DNA from: Cristatella mucedo
Taxonomy: Eukaryota; Bryozoa; Phylactolaemata; Cristatellidae
Reading direction: 5' to 3'
Assembly: GCA_009760855.2 (NCBI GenBank)
Contig: WPIO01000132.1
Location: forward strand, 676,501 to 740,500
Length of the DNA stretch: 64,000 nt
Shown: positions 21,739-49,042 of the stretch, one piece after another
Layout of the letters: every line of letters begins with the position of its first letter
Position numbering within the stretch: position 1 is the stretch's first letter
Notes under the pieces: generated by a model
Databases searched by the model: none
Seen by the model: only the letters and a program-made list of their open reading frames with translations
Told to the model about the DNA's origin: nothing
Translations under genes and position numbers: made by a program

Positions 21739-21924
21739 CAGCGGTTCTCAACCTTCGTAATGCTGCGACCCTTTAATACAGTTCCTCATGGTGTGGTGAT
21801 GCCCAACCATAAAATGCTTGTGTGTGAAATGTGAAAATGCGTTTTTTCGATGGTCTTAGGAGACCCCTGCGAAAGAGTCGTTCGACCCCCAAAGCGGCTG
21901 CCACCCACAGATCAAGAACCGCTG
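21739..21924. mobile_element. SPIN-like hAT MITE, 186 bp, with perfect 8-bp target duplication
   Basis: Terminal inverted repeats are CAGCGGTTCTCAACCT at the left end and its near-complement ending AAGAACCGCTG at the right. Both sides are flanked by gcctaagc (21731-21738 and 21925-21932), a perfect 8-bp duplication typical of hAT transposons. Internal strings gtcgttcgacccccaaag, gatggtcttaggagacccct and cagttcctcatggtgtggtg match what I recall of the SPIN (Space Invaders) consensus. It has no coding capacity, so it would need a transposase encoded elsewhere. The intact target duplication shows a simple insertion into the 19.7-22.9 kb array. Confidence 0.88.
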
Positions 21925-22994
21925 GCCTAAGCAATTGCAGTGATATTTTAGGGTAAACTATGTACGAAGAATATGATGGTGTGCAATCAAAAATAGACCC
22001 TCTAGTCAAAGATTTCTGTTCGTTTTTCGGATGTACTGGATTTCGGTGGATTGCAGTCAGTTTATTGACAGATTGATTGTAGTGAATTGTCTGAAAAGGC
22101 GCATGCGAAACGCCGCGAAATTGTGTGAGTGCACTTCGAACTGAGTCTGCTATTATGTGCAATTGGAATTGATAATCTGCATTGACGATTTCAGGATGAT
22201 TTTCAATTGATTAGAGTGCATTGCGGTATTTTTTCAAGCAATTTGGAACGATTACCTCGCTTTGCCAGAGAGCGAGCGTTCGAAATGGCTTCAATTACGG
22301 CGACTATGCACTTAAAAAAATTCACTTTAATGTGGAATACGAACTGGAGCTCGGCGAGAGCTATTTCTAGTTTTTCGTTGGATTTCGGCATTTTTGCAGA
22401 CCGCCGAAGGTGATTGCAGTGCATTGTACGGGAAAACCCGCGCCAGTGAGATTTTGTAAGTACACTTTTCAGACAGTGAACTGGCATGCCCTATCAAAAT
22501 ATGGGCTTTTCGCATAGGATTTCTTTTGCTTTGCGGTAGAACGCAGCAGATTTTGGTGGATCGCGATATTTGCTGGGGCCGCGACAATACATTGGAAGTG
22601 GACTGCGTGGGAACGCAGAATGGCACGAAATTTTGCATGTACAGCTAGCTAGTGTTATATCCTACCCAAATCGGAGCTTCGCGAAGTCGATTTTTAATGG
22701 ATTTTTGATGGCTCAAAGTGGATTGCGGTACTGGCCAGTTTCTTTGCAACCCATTTGCACGAGAACACATGAGCGCAACGGCATGAAATTTGTACGAGTA
22801 CGTAAAGGTGACGGTGTGCTGCAATAGTCACCTGAAATTGGAGCTGGGTGTCGCCGGTTTTTAGCTTAAATTGAGTTGATTGAAGTGGATCGCCGTAATT
22901 CGTCGAACCCGTGTTGCCTACTTAATGAGTGGCCAAGCTGCGACCTTTTTGACAGTGCAGGGACAAGATCTCAGGATGAGCGCATATAAATAAT

Positions 22995-23052
22995 GTTAGT
23001 TATATATAATATACAACTATATATATATATAATTTTTTTATATATAAATAAT
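22995..23052. repeat. (AT)-rich microsatellite
   Basis: Interrupted TATA units just after the decayed array. Confidence 0.85.
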
Positions 23053-23379
23053 AGCAGCAGACCTATGCATCGCAGCAGGAGAGCAGTATGCCGTACTTCA
23101 TCATGCGCTTCTTATTCTTTATGCCTGTCTCTATTGAAATCACAGCTAAATATTTCAAAGGCTAAAAAACCATGAGTCCCCTTGACCGCTTCTAACAGTT
23201 ATAAATATGAGGCTTGGACCTGTTGCTGCCCCTCCCCCATTAAAAGTACTGCAAATATGTCTTTCCATGGTTACCACGCCTGTTCACGGTTACCACTGAA
23301 GCTCCTTTTCCCCTGAAAACAGCTGCACTCTGGCCACTCGTTACAAAAGCCCACCAAAATATTGTGAGAACCTCGGTCG

Positions 23380-23925
23380 AGCTTTCTTCCAATCTCCCTC
23401 CGTCCATATTCCGAGTGGTAGCCCAGCAGCTACACAAACGTGATTACATCGGTTTTCGGTTGGTCAGATCTTGCAAGCAAGTTTCAATCGGAAGTTGGAG
23501 CGAACCATGCCAGAAAACTGCTCTACTACAAGTTGCCAATGACCTTCTGAACTATTGCCGATCCGAGTACTGCCTCAGAGCTGGTACTCGTAGATCTATC
23601 TATCAGCAGTATTGGAGCAGTATTGACCGTCGGATCCTTCTGGAGCGCTTCAGCCTAGGCCCACAGGTATCGGAGGCACGTTGCTATACTTGGTAAGAAC
23701 CTACCTGAGCGAGCGATGTCAGGGTGTAAATTTAAATGGCTGTCGGTCATCCGCTGAGTCCGTACAGTATCAGGTTCTGACTCGAATTCTGACTTGAGCC
23801 TCCCTTCTTTCTTTTTCACTATCTGCACTCTCCCTCTGGTCGGGATGTCAAGCACGAATGACAATGACGACTTTCGTGTATACGCTGATGGCACCCAGTT
23901 CATTCCATCGCTTTGACCGCTTTGA
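23380..23925 (+). mobile_element. LINE RT relic, strongly decayed
   Basis: Fragments TALLQVANDLLNYC, DRRILLERFSLG, TYLSERCQGVNLNGCRSS-like sequence and VYADGTQFI follow the order of the RT palm. The catalytic YADD is YADG here. Confidence 0.7.
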
Positions 23926-24189
23926 TCTCAGCAATTGATCTCAGCTCATCCCGCTCATCCCGCTTCGGCGGCGCATCCCGCGGCGGCGGCGCATCCCGCG
24001 GCGGCCGCATCACAAGCCCGAACTTTAGCAATGTCACGTAGCTAAAAGTGGGCACACTTGACTGTGGAGCCGTTGTAGTCGTCTAAAGAAAGGTCACTTT
24101 GGAACATGACACATAGATTTCGTGCAGATTCAGCAGGAGATACGCTGGCAGAGCCGATTGTGTAGCGTCGGCTTTTTAAATTTCTAAAT
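23926..24189. other. Unassigned, with a short GCGGC-rich repeat
   Basis: gcggcggcgcatcccgcg units lie at about 23962-24010. Confidence 0.5.
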
Positions 24190-24838
24190 CACACTTGGTT
24201 TGTCCATAACTAGTAAGCTGGTTTTTTCATCCTTCGATTTAAGAAAGTCTGCTGCCATCCATGTGTGGATATCATTAATACATGCAGCAAGGGAGTTGAG
24301 AGAACTCGACTTGCTCGAGGGCTGGAAGGGATCAAAGCAAAGGTAAAACTGAGTTCATCTGCATAGGAATGAAAGCCTCGATTGTGCTTGGCAATCGCAT
24401 CAACAAAATGGAGAACACAAACCTTGAAAAGAACAAGACCAAGCACAAATCCCTGGGGCACCCCACATTTCAGGTGTTCCTGGGATGATCTTTGTCCATT
24501 CACATCAATACCCTGGAGTCTCCCACTGATGTAGGACCTGAACCACTGCAGTGCAGTGCCGGTGGTGCCCAGGTGAGATGAGAGGCGCTCAAGACGGACT
24601 TGGAAATCGATACTATTAAAAGCTGCCGAAAGATTGAGCAAAACAAGCAGAGATACCCTACCTATGTCTGCATTCCTAAGTAGGTCGTTATACACGCGAA
24701 GCAATGGTGACTCTTTGAAGTGATTAGCTCTAAAGCCAGACTTGAACTTACTAGCAAGGTTTTAAGTTTCAATATATGAGTTCAGCTGGTCTGCCACGAC
24801 TCGTTCCAGTGTCTTTGATAGGAACTTTCGCCCTTGGA
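24190..24838 (-). mobile_element. LINE RT palm relic, different subfamily
   Basis: The minus strand encodes LLVLLNLSAAFNSIDFQVRL, GTALQWFRSYISGRLQGIDV, CGVPQGFVLG and YADELSF. The RT motif YADD is YADE. The frame is open for 164 codons, with an upstream KFKSGFRANHF segment. Confidence 0.87.
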
Positions 24839-24935
24839 TAATAATAATAATAATAATAATACATATATATAGCACCCCAGAGAGCCTAATCTCTGTCTAG
24901 GCATTTTACGTTTGCAGACCACTAACTTCCTGGAA
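24839..24935 (-). mobile_element. LINE/SINE 3' tail with (AAT)n
   Basis: (AAT)n followed by agcaccccagagagcctaat and ctctgtctaggcatttta, the conserved tail in reverse orientation. Confidence 0.7.
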
Positions 24936-25149
24936 TTTACCGACGGTAAGACTAACCTAATACGTATGGGCAAGCCTGGTGTCACTCTGAAGACGTCACT
25001 CTCAAGAATGTTTCACCTAGGCACGCCACTTCTGCCCGTAATCTCGTCGTCGGTCTAATTTAAGCTTCGGAACCTTTCCAAAATTATAGCCCGTTTGGAC
25101 ACGAGTATGGCAGCCCAACTAGCTCACAAATTTGAGACATTGTAAGTAG

Positions 25150-26085
25150 ATTGTATCTCCGTCAGTAACTCCACAAAGTCATAAAGACCATGTGGGTGTT
25201 ACGCAGGAGAGTTTTGTATAGCGCACTCACAGCCTAAGCGGCTTTCGGTACGCATTCGGTAGCCAACAGACTTCGTCTCACGAAACAGAGAGAAAGTGGG
25301 AAGCATAGCAGAGTCAGGAGAGCAGTTGAGGTAGTGAGTAGCATAGAAGTAGCAGTTCAGGACCGCTGAAAAAGATGTGCCATAGTCGGCAGTTGGAGAG
25401 TAGTTGTCGTTGCGCAAGAATTGTGGAAGCGAGTTCCACAGTCTAGGACCTGCAGAGCTAAAGCGTCTGTCGCCAACTGTCTTTAAGCGGAGGAATGGGA
25501 CAGCTAGTTTATTGTCCACACAGGACCTGAGGGCACGAACAGGCTGAAACTGATGCAGCAGTTCAGCTAGGTATGAAGGAGCCAAGCCGAGGCGGGCCTT
25601 GTGGGTCAGCGTAAGAACTTTGCTCTGTATCCTTTGCTCAACCGGCAACCATCCTAGCTCTTTCAGCAAAGGTGACACGTGCTCAAACCGCTGGGACTTG
25701 AAGACCAGCCTTGCAGCCATATTCATAGTCCGCTGTAGTGGCATAATAGCTTTCTTTGGCAGCCCAGCCAAAAGGGAATTACAATAATCAAGCCGAGACA
25801 GAAGTAAAGAGCTAGTTAAATTTTTTACAAGCCACTGTGGGAGACAGCTTCTAATCTTGGATAGGGATCGGATGTGATGGCTAGCTGTAGAGGCAGTCTT
25901 CTGAATGAAGCTTTTGAAATTGAGGCAGCTGTCGAGCACGACACCTAGATTTCGAGCACGTAGTGAAGGTCGCACAATAGCATCACCTATTAGAAGAGCA
26001 AAGCCTTTTAATCCAGCCATACGCCTAGGGTGTCCTATGAGCAGCAGTTCGGTTTTAGTGCCATTGTCCATATTCAACACTCCTG
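25150..26085 (-). mobile_element. LINE family A, best-preserved RT C-terminal half
   Basis: A 299-codon open frame on the minus strand includes TELLLIGHPRRMAGLKGFAL, RLDYCNSLLAGLPKK, HVSPLLKELGWLPVEQRIQS, LAELLHQFQPVRALRSCVDN, FSSAGPRLWNSLPQFLRND and GYRMRTESRLGCECAIQNSP then stop. The 5' side is truncated just before the RT catalytic region and replaced by a SINE. The long intact frame suggests a comparatively recent copy. Confidence 0.92.
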
Positions 26086-26094
26086 TCCCCTTTA

Positions 26095-26262
26095 TCACTG
26101 GGCTGCGATAGCCGATGAGGTTAGATGCTCACTCTTCGCGATCGAGGTCTTGGGTTCAAATCCTGCAGTTGGGCGATCCTTTATTGCTAACTGCAAGCGG
26201 TGGTGGTAGCCGATAAGGCTCTTCTACCGCTATACAAATGACGTTAAATCAGCAATTTTTTG
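26095..26262 (+). mobile_element. SINE type A
   Basis: tgggctgcgatagccgatga, gaggtcttgggttcaaatcc (B box), aagcggtggtggtagccgat and gacgttaaatcagca follow in order. Confidence 0.88.
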
Positions 26263-26659
26263 ACTGCAGCTGGTGCAAAACTAGTCTGGTTTGTCGTCAG
26301 ATGTAGCTGCAGTATCAACCGCTCCTGAGCTTCACTAGCTCCGTATTAAGCATTGCATCGATTTCAGGATCTTCAGTGCACAGCCGCACAGGTCACGTCA
26401 GGTGGCTTGGGCCAGCCTAACTAACCCACCTGCTTGCTCATTTCTCGCACTACCTGCTCCATGACGTAAAGTAGTCTCTTGTTCCTCGCGTCTCCAGTTC
26501 CTCGAGTTAAATTGAAGCAATTTGTTTATCGAGCCTTCAGCCGCATATGCAGCCAAAGCTTCCGGGTAACCTGCAATGAGCTTCGATTCTTTTAAGTATA
26601 AGCCAGAGAAGCATCTGCTGGGCTGAGCTTCCATGCCCCCAGTGGACATTGTTTTACGA

Positions 26660-26842
26660 AGTACTGTGATGGCACACTAGCTAAGGCGGTTGCTTTCTAC
26701 GACCTCTGTCCTGAGGTTCTGGGTTGGAATCCTTCGATTGGCGATCCTATACTGCCGCGCCAAGCGGTGGTGATAACCTTTAAGGCTCCTCTGTCGCTAT
26801 ACGAAAAGAGGCCGTTAAATCAGTTGGTACTTTTTTCTTACA
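26660..26842 (+). mobile_element. SINE type A
   Basis: ggcacactagctaaggcggt, ggttctgggttggaatcctt (B box), caagcggtggtgataacctt and ggccgttaaatcagt follow in order. Confidence 0.88.
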
Positions 26843-27039
26843 TATGCATGAGTCAGTCCATGTTACTAACCAAAGGTCATACTAACCGTCGGCCCTTCGT
26901 GGCTTATTATGTACTTTTTATCTCATCATGATAATTCAGTGCTCTAGCAATTGTCTAAGCATTCTACATGGCTTGCTACTAATTCTTGGTTAGTGCTTCT
27001 CTTGCAGAGCTGTAAACCACATGTATAAACACCAACGTC

Positions 27040-27138
27040 TGACCGAGGTAGTGGTCTCGAGCCGCCTGGCATACGTGACGCGCCAGAATAGAGATTACGT
27101 TCTCTTAGGGCACTATACAAATACATTTATTTATTTCT
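27040..27138 (+). mobile_element. SINE type B, 3' part
   Basis: gaggtagtggtctcgagccg, catacgtgacgcgccagaat, agagattacgttctcttagg and gcactatacaaatacattta match the type B SINE at 57765. Confidence 0.75.
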
Positions 27139-27334
27139 GTGGAACTATGCATCAGACCTATAAGCAGTACGCCGCATTTATGAGGGGAAACTTTTGAAGG
27201 ACTAGTTAGGCAGTTTCTTCTGATTGTCACGACTCCGCGTAAACCTCCAATAGTCTTGCAAAACTTTTGTCGATGGCCAAATTAGTTTTCCAGACCATCA
27301 CAACCAATTTTGGCTTGGTGAATGCAGCTTTAAT

Positions 27335-27575
27335 GTAATGTAATGTAATGTATCTCCGTCAGTAACTCCACAAAGTCATAAAGACCATGTGGGTGTTACG
27401 CAGGAGAGTTTTGTATAGCGCACTCACAGCCTAAGCGGCTTTCGGTACGCATTCGGTAGCCAACAGACTTCGTCTCACGCAACAAAGAGAAAGTGGGAAG
27501 CATAGCAGTCAGGAGAGCAGTTGAGGTAGTGAGCATAGAAGTAGCAGTCCAGGACCGCTGAAAAAGCTTTACAGC
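27335..27575 (-). mobile_element. LINE family A 3' end, 5'-truncated
   Basis: It encodes only the last residues (GYRMRTESRLGCECAIQNSP) and the 3' UTR, near-identical to 25150-25390. A short taatg tandem (about 27335-27350) sits at the 3' end. Confidence 0.9.
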
Positions 27576-29302
27576 CGACTTCCGGTCATAAGGTGGGAGT
27601 GAATGTGATGTAACCGTGAACCTCTTCTGCTTGCTTTTGGTTGCTGCTCGTTTGACAGTTTTTACAAACTCCCACTTTTTAGGACCATCGCGAACATTTG
27701 TCACATCTGAATGTGGTACTTTGACCTGGAGTGACTACGATGCACAAACTACACACGGGGACGAGTACACGAAGTGATAAGTGGCAATTGAGTGGGTCTA
27801 CCACATGCTCAGAATTCGGTGGCCGATTGTTCTAATAATAGTAGTAATAAAGTAAGCAAGAAACCACAACCTGAAGCCTCTCAAAAAAGCCTGCGTGAAG
27901 TTTGGGATTTAAATTACGCAAGGATTAAAATGCAAAAACCTAGTCGTCAGCGACGTGGAAATGTGTCCAACTCTCGCTTGTGAGAATATAGCTCAATTAA
28001 CTTGCTGAAGCAGAAGACTTCGGAATAGAGCGTTTTTATGGCCAGCCAACTAATCAGGACCCTGAGATTCCAAGACATTTTGTTCAAGCATACTCAGCTG
28101 TAGTAGTGGTCCATACATATATCGATGTACCTTATTGAGGAAAAATCTTTCTGGTCGTGGCCACGAGTCAGAAAACCAATGGACAAGCGTGAGCGAACGC
28201 AAGCATATGTAGGGCAAATACCCCGTGTATAAACCGAGGCCTGCGTATATTAAGACATATCTCGTCAGCTCTGATCACTCCACCCAGCCATGTGAAGGCA
28301 GTGCAAGTACCAGATTCCTTCATGATAGCATACCGTAGGTAAATGAGCCACCCAAGCCTGATTAAGCAAAGGCAATTTCCACAGCACATCTCACGAATTG
28401 CAACCGTTGTGTCGCATTATTGGCAAGTAAGATTGTGTCGAGGGCACTTTAATTGGAAGGCAGTGCCAAAATGGTATTCTGAAGCTTTTTACTGGGTTGA
28501 AAAACTGGCAGCTTCAAGAGAGTCGTGCCAGATGCACGTGTGGTTCTTCCACCGATACTACTCCCTAAAAACGTCTGCGGCCTAGCTTGCCTGCTGGTGG
28601 GGGAAGCTTCTGGCCCGACAAAACTTCCCCAAGACGAAAGTCTAGACGGATATCTTTTGCTTACAGTCTATATGTTTAATAACAATGCTTTACTAAAGTT
28701 AAAAACACACAGACATCGAATATGCATCTACATTGAATGTCAACCAAGCGCCTTACACAACCCGTCCACCCTGACGGTAATCCAGAAGTGCACATACCAC
28801 ATACCAGAAAAGCTAAGCATGTCTGTATGCTTCGGATCTGGTAAACAACCTGTGTTGCACTGCTGCTACACCGGCACCCAATGCTACAAAAGCCGCTCGC
28901 ATGATCTAAAAATGCCCAAGAAATCATGTGCGCTAAGCATCTTGATAGGAGTTACTTTCCAAATTTACATTTTCCTCTGCGAATCGTCCATGCATTGGTA
29001 GCTGCCCACGGCCAACAACGCAGGCGTGCAGCAGCACACGAGAAAGCCAGTGAGGCAGCGACAAACGAACTCCAAGCAGAGACCAGGTCCAAGACGACTG
29101 TCGACAACGTACGTATGGGGAAGAAAATCCTCACAGGCCTAACATCGCAGCTAAACCATGCTACGCTAGCCATCTCCTGTGCGCACGAGGCCAACTGCCG
29201 CCAGCGTATGCCACACGCTATCCCAAGAGCATGTGTAGGCTGGCCGCAGGGATAGCAGAGCAGTCATCAACATCTGTTGCAGCGGCCCCCAGAGGAAGCA
29301 GA
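27576..29302. other. Intergenic, downstream of tropomyosin
   Basis: The part next to 29302 must hold the tropomyosin 3' UTR. ATTAAA variants on the minus strand near 28453 and 28680 are weak polyadenylation candidates. No other gene was recognised. Confidence 0.45.
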
Positions 29303-45434
<16,132 letters not shown>

Positions 45435-45681
45435 TTTTTCCGCTAAGCTTGAGAGGAGATCCAGGGGGGCGAGCGAGCGAGAGCGAAACGAGGACACGAC
45501 TGGCTGCTCGAAGGTGCTCGGCCGCAGTGCAACGCCGGCCAATTTGAAGGGCTGCCTGCCTCTGTCGGTCGGCGGAGGAGTCGGAAATCCGATATCGCCG
45601 TCCGGCGGCGCTGCTGCGCGGCGGCGCGCGGCGGCGCGATTCCGTTGCTGCGCGCGCCGGCGAGCGCCAGTCCGACGCCTG

Positions 45682-45691
45682 CCATATATTG
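45682..45691. promoter_or_regulatory. CArG-like box / TATA-like motif upstream of exon 1a
   Basis: CCATATATTG differs by one base from the SRF consensus CC(A/T)6GG. On the minus strand it also contains AATATATGG, a weak TATA-like string. It lies about 250 bp upstream of the exon 1a start codon in otherwise GC-rich DNA. SRF control of contractile genes is established; function here is a guess. Confidence 0.2.
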
Positions 45692-46362
45692 CGAGTCCGT
45701 ATAAGGCAGCGCGGGGGCGCGGGCGCGCGCGCGCGCGCCCGCGCCTAATTGCCTAGACACAAGCGCCGGCTGGATAGCGAGCGGCCTCGTTCGCTCACCG
45801 CTGCCGGTCGCTTTGAATTTACTACGGCTGCTCTGTCGGAGGCGTTCGCAAGTGACGTGGGCTCTGGGAGTCGCCCGTCGCGCGCGCGTCCGCGGCGGCG
45901 TCTGTCCCTCCGCCGAAGCCGCAGCGACCGAGAAAGAGCTGCTCGCTCACGTCTGGCCGCCGCAGCCACCGCCACCGCCGCCGCCGCTTGTGCCGTCTGC
46001 GGCGGTAGCGGCGGTAGCGGCGGTTGCGGCGGTGGAGGACGGTGAGCGGGCGGGAGGGGGAGCGGGCGGGCACGCAGGGGGGGGGGGGCGGTGGGACACT
46101 TGACCTGAAGTCGATGGACGGCGCGTCGGCAAGGCGTTTACGGAGGGGGGCCATCTTTTTTTGCGAATCAGTAGCGCCCGCCATCGCCAACTTTCCCAGC
46201 TGGTGCTTTCGTGCGCTAACGACGGAGGAAAATAAAAATGGCGAAGGTGCGCTGATGCAACAGGCTCACTTACGGCAGAAGAGACGTAGCGCTATAACTC
46301 GCGACACCTGGGTCGTTAAAGTCGAAAAGGAGACGCGGTGCGAAATGGCGGCGAGAATATCT

Positions 46363-46432
<70 letters not shown>
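46363..46432. repeat. (CCG)n trinucleotide microsatellite
   Basis: About 23 uninterrupted CCG units, about 0.9 kb upstream of tropomyosin exon 1a. Confidence 0.95.
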
Positions 46433-47833
46433 TCGCTCTTGCGAATAGGCGGCCGGCGAAAAGCTCGCGACCATCGGCGTTTCGCTAGGGAGGAGGAAGA
46501 GAGCGCGCGCGCGAAAGCTTCCTACTCCCTTCCGCGCGACTGCAGCGGCTCTTCTGACCACGCGCTGCCGCAGCCGGCGCTTTGACGGCTGCTGATGGGC
46601 TCGCCCGGCTGCCGCGCGGGCGAACCCGGCTCTCGCGGACAGTTTAAGAGCGGTAGCGCTGCTCTGGCGCGAGCGCTACGCGCGGACCTGGCGAACGCCT
46701 CTCGGCGCTCGCTCGGCAGCCTCGGGCCGCCGAGCGAGCGCCGAGAGGCGTCAGACCGCCGAGGGTCAGATGCTGGCGAGTCGACTTTTTCCTCGACGGC
46801 GCTGCGCAGCAGACAGGAGCAGGAGCGCCGGGCACCTTGACGGAATCCGCCGCGAAATGAGCCGGCGATGCGAGCGCCGCGGCGGACGGACGAGCCCCCG
46901 GCCGACCGCTCGCCCGTACCGGCTGCATCGGACCGATGTCTTTCTCAAGTCCAGCTCATCGTCCGACCGGTCGCAGACTGCCACGCGCGCTCGCCTGCGG
47001 CTGCTGTCCGAGGTTTCGGAGGATTAGCGAGCGTTCAACGACGCCACGCGGTGGCTCGACTGTGCGCACGCGCCGAACAGAAGCTACGTGCTGGCGGGGT
47101 GGGAGCGCGGCTGGGCCGCGCGCTCCACGAGTCTAGCGACGCCGTCGCGCGAGGCATCTGACGCGTTCGCCTCCGGAGGTGAGGTGCGGGCGGCGAGACG
47201 CGTCCAGCCCGAGGTGGACGCTCGTTGACTTCGGCGACCGCTCGTACAGTGTGCACTGCTGGTTGGTGAAGTCGGAGCCTCAAGCAAAACGGCGCAGCGT
47301 CAGCGCTCGCGCTGGCTCGTACTCGGACGTCGCACGCAGAGCGCAGCTGCGGTAGTTGCGCTAGCGGTCCGACTCGATGCAGGCGTCTCGCGCAGCGCGC
47401 GCTTCCGGCGAACGCGCCGCATCGCAGCCAAAGGCTAGACCGCTCGGGTGCGCGTCTATTGACCGCCGCTGCTGCGTCTGCAATAGATCCGCCATCTTCC
47501 GAGCATTAGCGTGTACCGACTGGTGCACGGAGGCGCGGCCATTTCCGCCCGCATCGCTCGATCGGCGGGGATTTCCAGGCCGGCTTCGCTCAAGGAGCGA
47601 TTGCTTGCGGGATTCAGTCCCGAGCTGCGTCGGCCTTGGCTCGCTGACGAAACGTACGTCGCTGGTGCGGATTCCGCATCGGAGCGAGAGAGAGAGAGAG
47701 AGAGAGAGGAGGGCTCGGGCGCGAAATCGACGCGTAGGCCGGCGCTCGCCCGCGGCCAGCCGGCCAGCCAATCGGAACCGTGGCGACGTCGGCCATTCGT
47801 GGCTGCGTATCGCCACGACGCTTTCGCTTCCCT

Positions 47834-47930
47834 CATTTCGCGTGTGAAGAGAGGCACTCTGCAGAAGAGAATCCATCAGCTCTCGAGCGAACATCTCGAG
47901 TCGACGCAGTCCAACCTCCTGTGGGCCACG
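47834..47930 (+). pseudogene. Inverted, degenerate copy of tropomyosin exon 2
   Basis: The plus strand here carries cagaagagaatccatcagct and tcgacgcagtccaacctcct, near-identical to exon 2 on the minus strand. Translation gives GTLQKRIHQLSSEHLESTQS against DTLQKRIHQLSNDLESTQSN in the gene. The acceptor tttcag corresponds to tttcgc here, so AG is lost. There is an extra codon after SS, and the 3' third diverges and runs into an (AT)n tract without a donor. Similarity appears to include a few intron bases before the exon, suggesting DNA-level duplication rather than retrocopying. It cannot be spliced as an exon and is on the opposite strand to the gene. Confidence 0.8.
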
Positions 47931-47962
47931 AGCACCGGAAGGAGCCTCATTCCCATCCCGCG

Positions 47963-47996
<34 letters not shown>

Positions 47997-48060
47997 ATTT
48001 ATATTTATATATATATGTGTGTGTGTATATATGTATGTATATATATATATATATATATAC
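47963..48060. repeat. (AT)n microsatellite, compound
   Basis: TATA units with TTTA and GTGTGTG interruptions, between the inverted exon 2 copy and a LINE. Confidence 0.95.
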
Positions 48061-48385
48061 ACTCAAAGCCTGTGAGGTTTTCGGTACGCATACGGTAGTC
48101 AACAGGCTTCCTCTAACGTAACAGACACAGAGATCCAAAGCTGAGTCAGCGCGGCAGAAGGCTAAGTGAGTATCGCGGAAGTAGTAGCTCAAGGCGGCCC
48201 AAAAGGATGTGCCACACTCGGGTGCAAGAGAATAGACGTTGTGACATAATAATTGTGAATGGGAATTCCTTAGTCTAAAACCTGCAGAGCAAAAGCTTCT
48301 GTCGCCAATGGTCTTTAAGCGTAGGAATGAAATAATAAGTTTATTGTCCATAGAGGACCTAAGTGCACGAGCAGGCTGAAGCATC
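48061..48385 (-). mobile_element. LINE family A, RT C-terminal fragment
   Basis: The minus strand encodes ALRSSMDNKLIISFLRLKTI, GDRSFCSAGFRLRNSHSQLL and a degraded Arg-rich end near the GYRMRT position. Confidence 0.85.
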
Positions 48386-48524
48386 GATTAAGTTCTAGCG
48401 ACACGCTACCACCACCACCACCACCACCCCATCTACATAATCTGGATGGCGTGTCGCCAAAGAGGCTCTCGTACGTTGGCGGCCGAATACGCGATGGCGC
48501 TTCTACTGTCGGTAGCCTATGCAA

Positions 48525-48690
48525 AATAATAACAGCAATAATAAAATATCTGTATAGCGCCCTGCGAGAACTAAGTCTATTTCTTAGCATTTTACGTACT
48601 CCAAAAGGGATTGCCTGCATGCTGCAGAACTCAAACCCGGTCGTGGAGTGCGAGCAACTTGCCCATGGGCTAAGAATCGTGTGAAATGTT
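48525..48690 (-). mobile_element. SINE type B
   Basis: gtatagcgccctgcgagaac, taagtctatttcttagcatt, ctcaaacccggtcgtggagt and cttgcccatgggctaag give tail, body and head in reverse. Confidence 0.78.
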
Positions 48691-48855
48691 GCGGTCTGTC
48701 TCTGTGGCTTAGGGCTGGGTACGCACCAGCGCCCTGCACCAGCACCTGCGCTCACTCCAGCACCATGCTCTTTCCTCGTGCTTTCGGTTCCGCATATAAA
48801 CCAAACATGAACAGGAAACTAAACTCCAGTACATACGTGTATACCTTGGCCCGGG

Positions 48856-49037
<182 letters not shown>

Positions 49038-49042
<5 letters not shown>

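Larger units (their letters stand above)
19741..22930. repeat. Decayed tandem-repeat array of unknown family, interrupted by a MITE and a SINE
   Basis: Module elements recur every few hundred bases in roughly fixed order: ggattgcggtatt-like, cagtcgattgcagtgcat-like, acgagaacgcatgag-like, gcatgaaattgtacgagt-like, gtgcacttt, and gagcttcgcgaag-like. Examples lie near 21095, 21475, 21690, 22050, 22400, 22570 and 22715. Divergence is high and there is no coding potential. Confidence 0.6.
45435..47400. promoter_or_regulatory. GC- and CpG-rich region upstream of tropomyosin exon 1a
   Basis: The sequence is dense in CG dinucleotides and GC boxes, with GCC and GGC runs, unlike the AT-rich flanks. It resembles a CpG-island promoter. 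Long open frames here are explained by the scarcity of stop codons in GC-rich DNA. No gene was found. Confidence 0.4.
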
